From positions 1,358,810 to 1,422,809 of the forward strand of contig NC_049984.1 of the NCBI RefSeq assembly GCF_000003815.2: 64,000 bases of DNA. Reading direction: 5' to 3'. A model generated the notes under the pieces. That model was not told the origin of the DNA, made no database searches, and saw nothing but the letters and a program-made list of their open reading frames with translations. The position numbers and the translations under genes were made by a program. The stretch is from Branchiostoma floridae. Its lineage: Eukaryota > Chordata > Leptocardii > Amphioxiformes > Branchiostomatidae. Within the stretch, counting starts at the first letter, position 1, and each line of letters opens with the position of its first letter. Positions 62,950-64,000 of the stretch are shown piece after piece.

Positions 62950-64000
62950 TGAATTGTCAATTAAAAATCCCTTAAACTCTTGCCACATTTCGGTCTGTAC
63001 TTGCGGGAAAGTCAATAATGAAACCGACGCCAACAGTACGCGAAATAAGATTTGCAACGCATTGCAATCCCCCTATAGTGACCAAAATCGTGCCGTATAT
63101 ACGAAACTCAACCAACTACGTTACCTAGATATACAGATTGCATGTAAGAGTTACACTATAGAAGCAAAGAAATTAGATTTCAACGGAGTGTGCCCAATGT
63201 CTTTTACTTCATATGAAATTTTTTCTATGCGACATTAAATTTATATGTGTATTGAGTTAGTTGTCATCTACGTAAAAGCTCAAAGCTAAGAAGAGCTGTT
63301 TTTCTTTCTACGTATTAATTCGTGGAATATGTACAAGACAAACATAGAGGTCGCAAATAATCACAGAAAGAACTTGTTTTATTTGTTTTGGGCTAACAAA
63401 TACAGTGATTTATAGTTTGCAGTAATTTGTCAGTCAAGCGGGAACGCGGGACAAAGACTACTGATCTCAAATGTATGTGATTCGTGTATTCGAAGAAACA
63501 GCATGAATAGAACGGACAAACCTTTAACAAATGATCAATGGCAATGTATATGTTCCCCAGCCAACTTGGAAGGAGGCTTTAAACTCGACGCCTATCAATA
63601 TACATAGATTGGAAGTGTTGTTCTTTGGTCGGTCGGCGCGGCTTTGTATATAATAACGCCGCATTATTCCGGCGCCATGTTGGATTTGCATTATATTGAC
63701 TCCTTGTTTGTAGTAAACAAGAAAAAATCGATTCAAAATATTAATTACAAAGCTAATAATGTTATGGAGAACGTCAATCTTCGCATATTTCACTTTTACA
63801 AACAGTGTAGTTTTTGTTTGATATCGATAGGGAGATTGTCTGCCTGGCTTGAGTTTTGTCGAATATTGAGCCGATCGCGAATACGTGTGCTAGTAACATT
63901 TCTCAGATATTTCATAGCAATTGTACAGAAGCTCTAAGTTGCATGAGCTAATCAAATTTCTGTTACTAATGGGAAATACGGTCCGTTAGAGGTAAACAAG
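62950..64000. other. no gene seen
   Basis: A+T-rich sequence to the window end. Searched by eye on the minus strand for the receptor's first exons without success. Confidence 0.45.

Overview
The window looks like draft genome sequence of an invertebrate deuterostome, most likely a lancelet (Branchiostoma). The evidence is: intron-rich animal genes with GT-AG introns, a many-repeat cadherin beside a glycine-receptor-like Cys-loop channel, many non-LTR retrotransposons, tRNA-derived SINEs and MITEs, and minisatellites that sit on exon-intron boundaries. Five runs of N (1535-2077, 7122-7221, 19165-19264, 22977-23936, 25884-25983) mark assembly gaps. The species call is inference; no search was run.

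Layout. Positions 1-5.5 kb hold dispersed and tandem repeats plus a 5'-truncated CR1-type retrotransposon. Positions 5.8-25.4 kb (+ strand) hold one cadherin-superfamily gene of 31 exons that I could phase by hand. It has a signal peptide, a Ser/Thr/Pro-rich N-terminal part, 14 cadherin (EC) repeats, a transmembrane segment and a tail of about 131 residues with no recognised catenin-binding region. Positions 26.2-35 kb are mostly retroelement remains, repeats and non-coding DNA. Positions 35.8-60.7 kb (- strand) hold eight exons of an anion-type (GlyR/GABA-R/GluCl-like) Cys-loop receptor subunit. Its first exons (signal peptide, start of the ligand-binding domain) were not found and may lie beyond the right edge. 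A second retrotransposon with a clean 11-bp target duplication sits in its long intron. A nearly full-length retrotransposon, itself interrupted by a SINE, sits in the intron before the TM1-TM2 exon. Positions 60.7-64 kb show only degenerate repeats.

Most interesting points. (1) A phase 1-1 exon of 174 bp encoding about 58 residues with 8 cysteines is spliced into the receptor just before TM1, where loop C of the agonist site normally lies. (2) At least six separate tandem duplications in the two genes cover a splice junction, including a 12-fold 59-bp array of an exon end plus its donor. (3) A cadherin intron holds an open, phase-correct exon encoding a transmembrane segment and a basic tail, which could give a short membrane-anchored isoform. 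(4) Two different tRNA-derived SINEs share a conserved central domain. The reading frames close across all splice junctions of the cadherin that lie outside gaps and all seven junctions of the receptor, which is the main support for both gene models.
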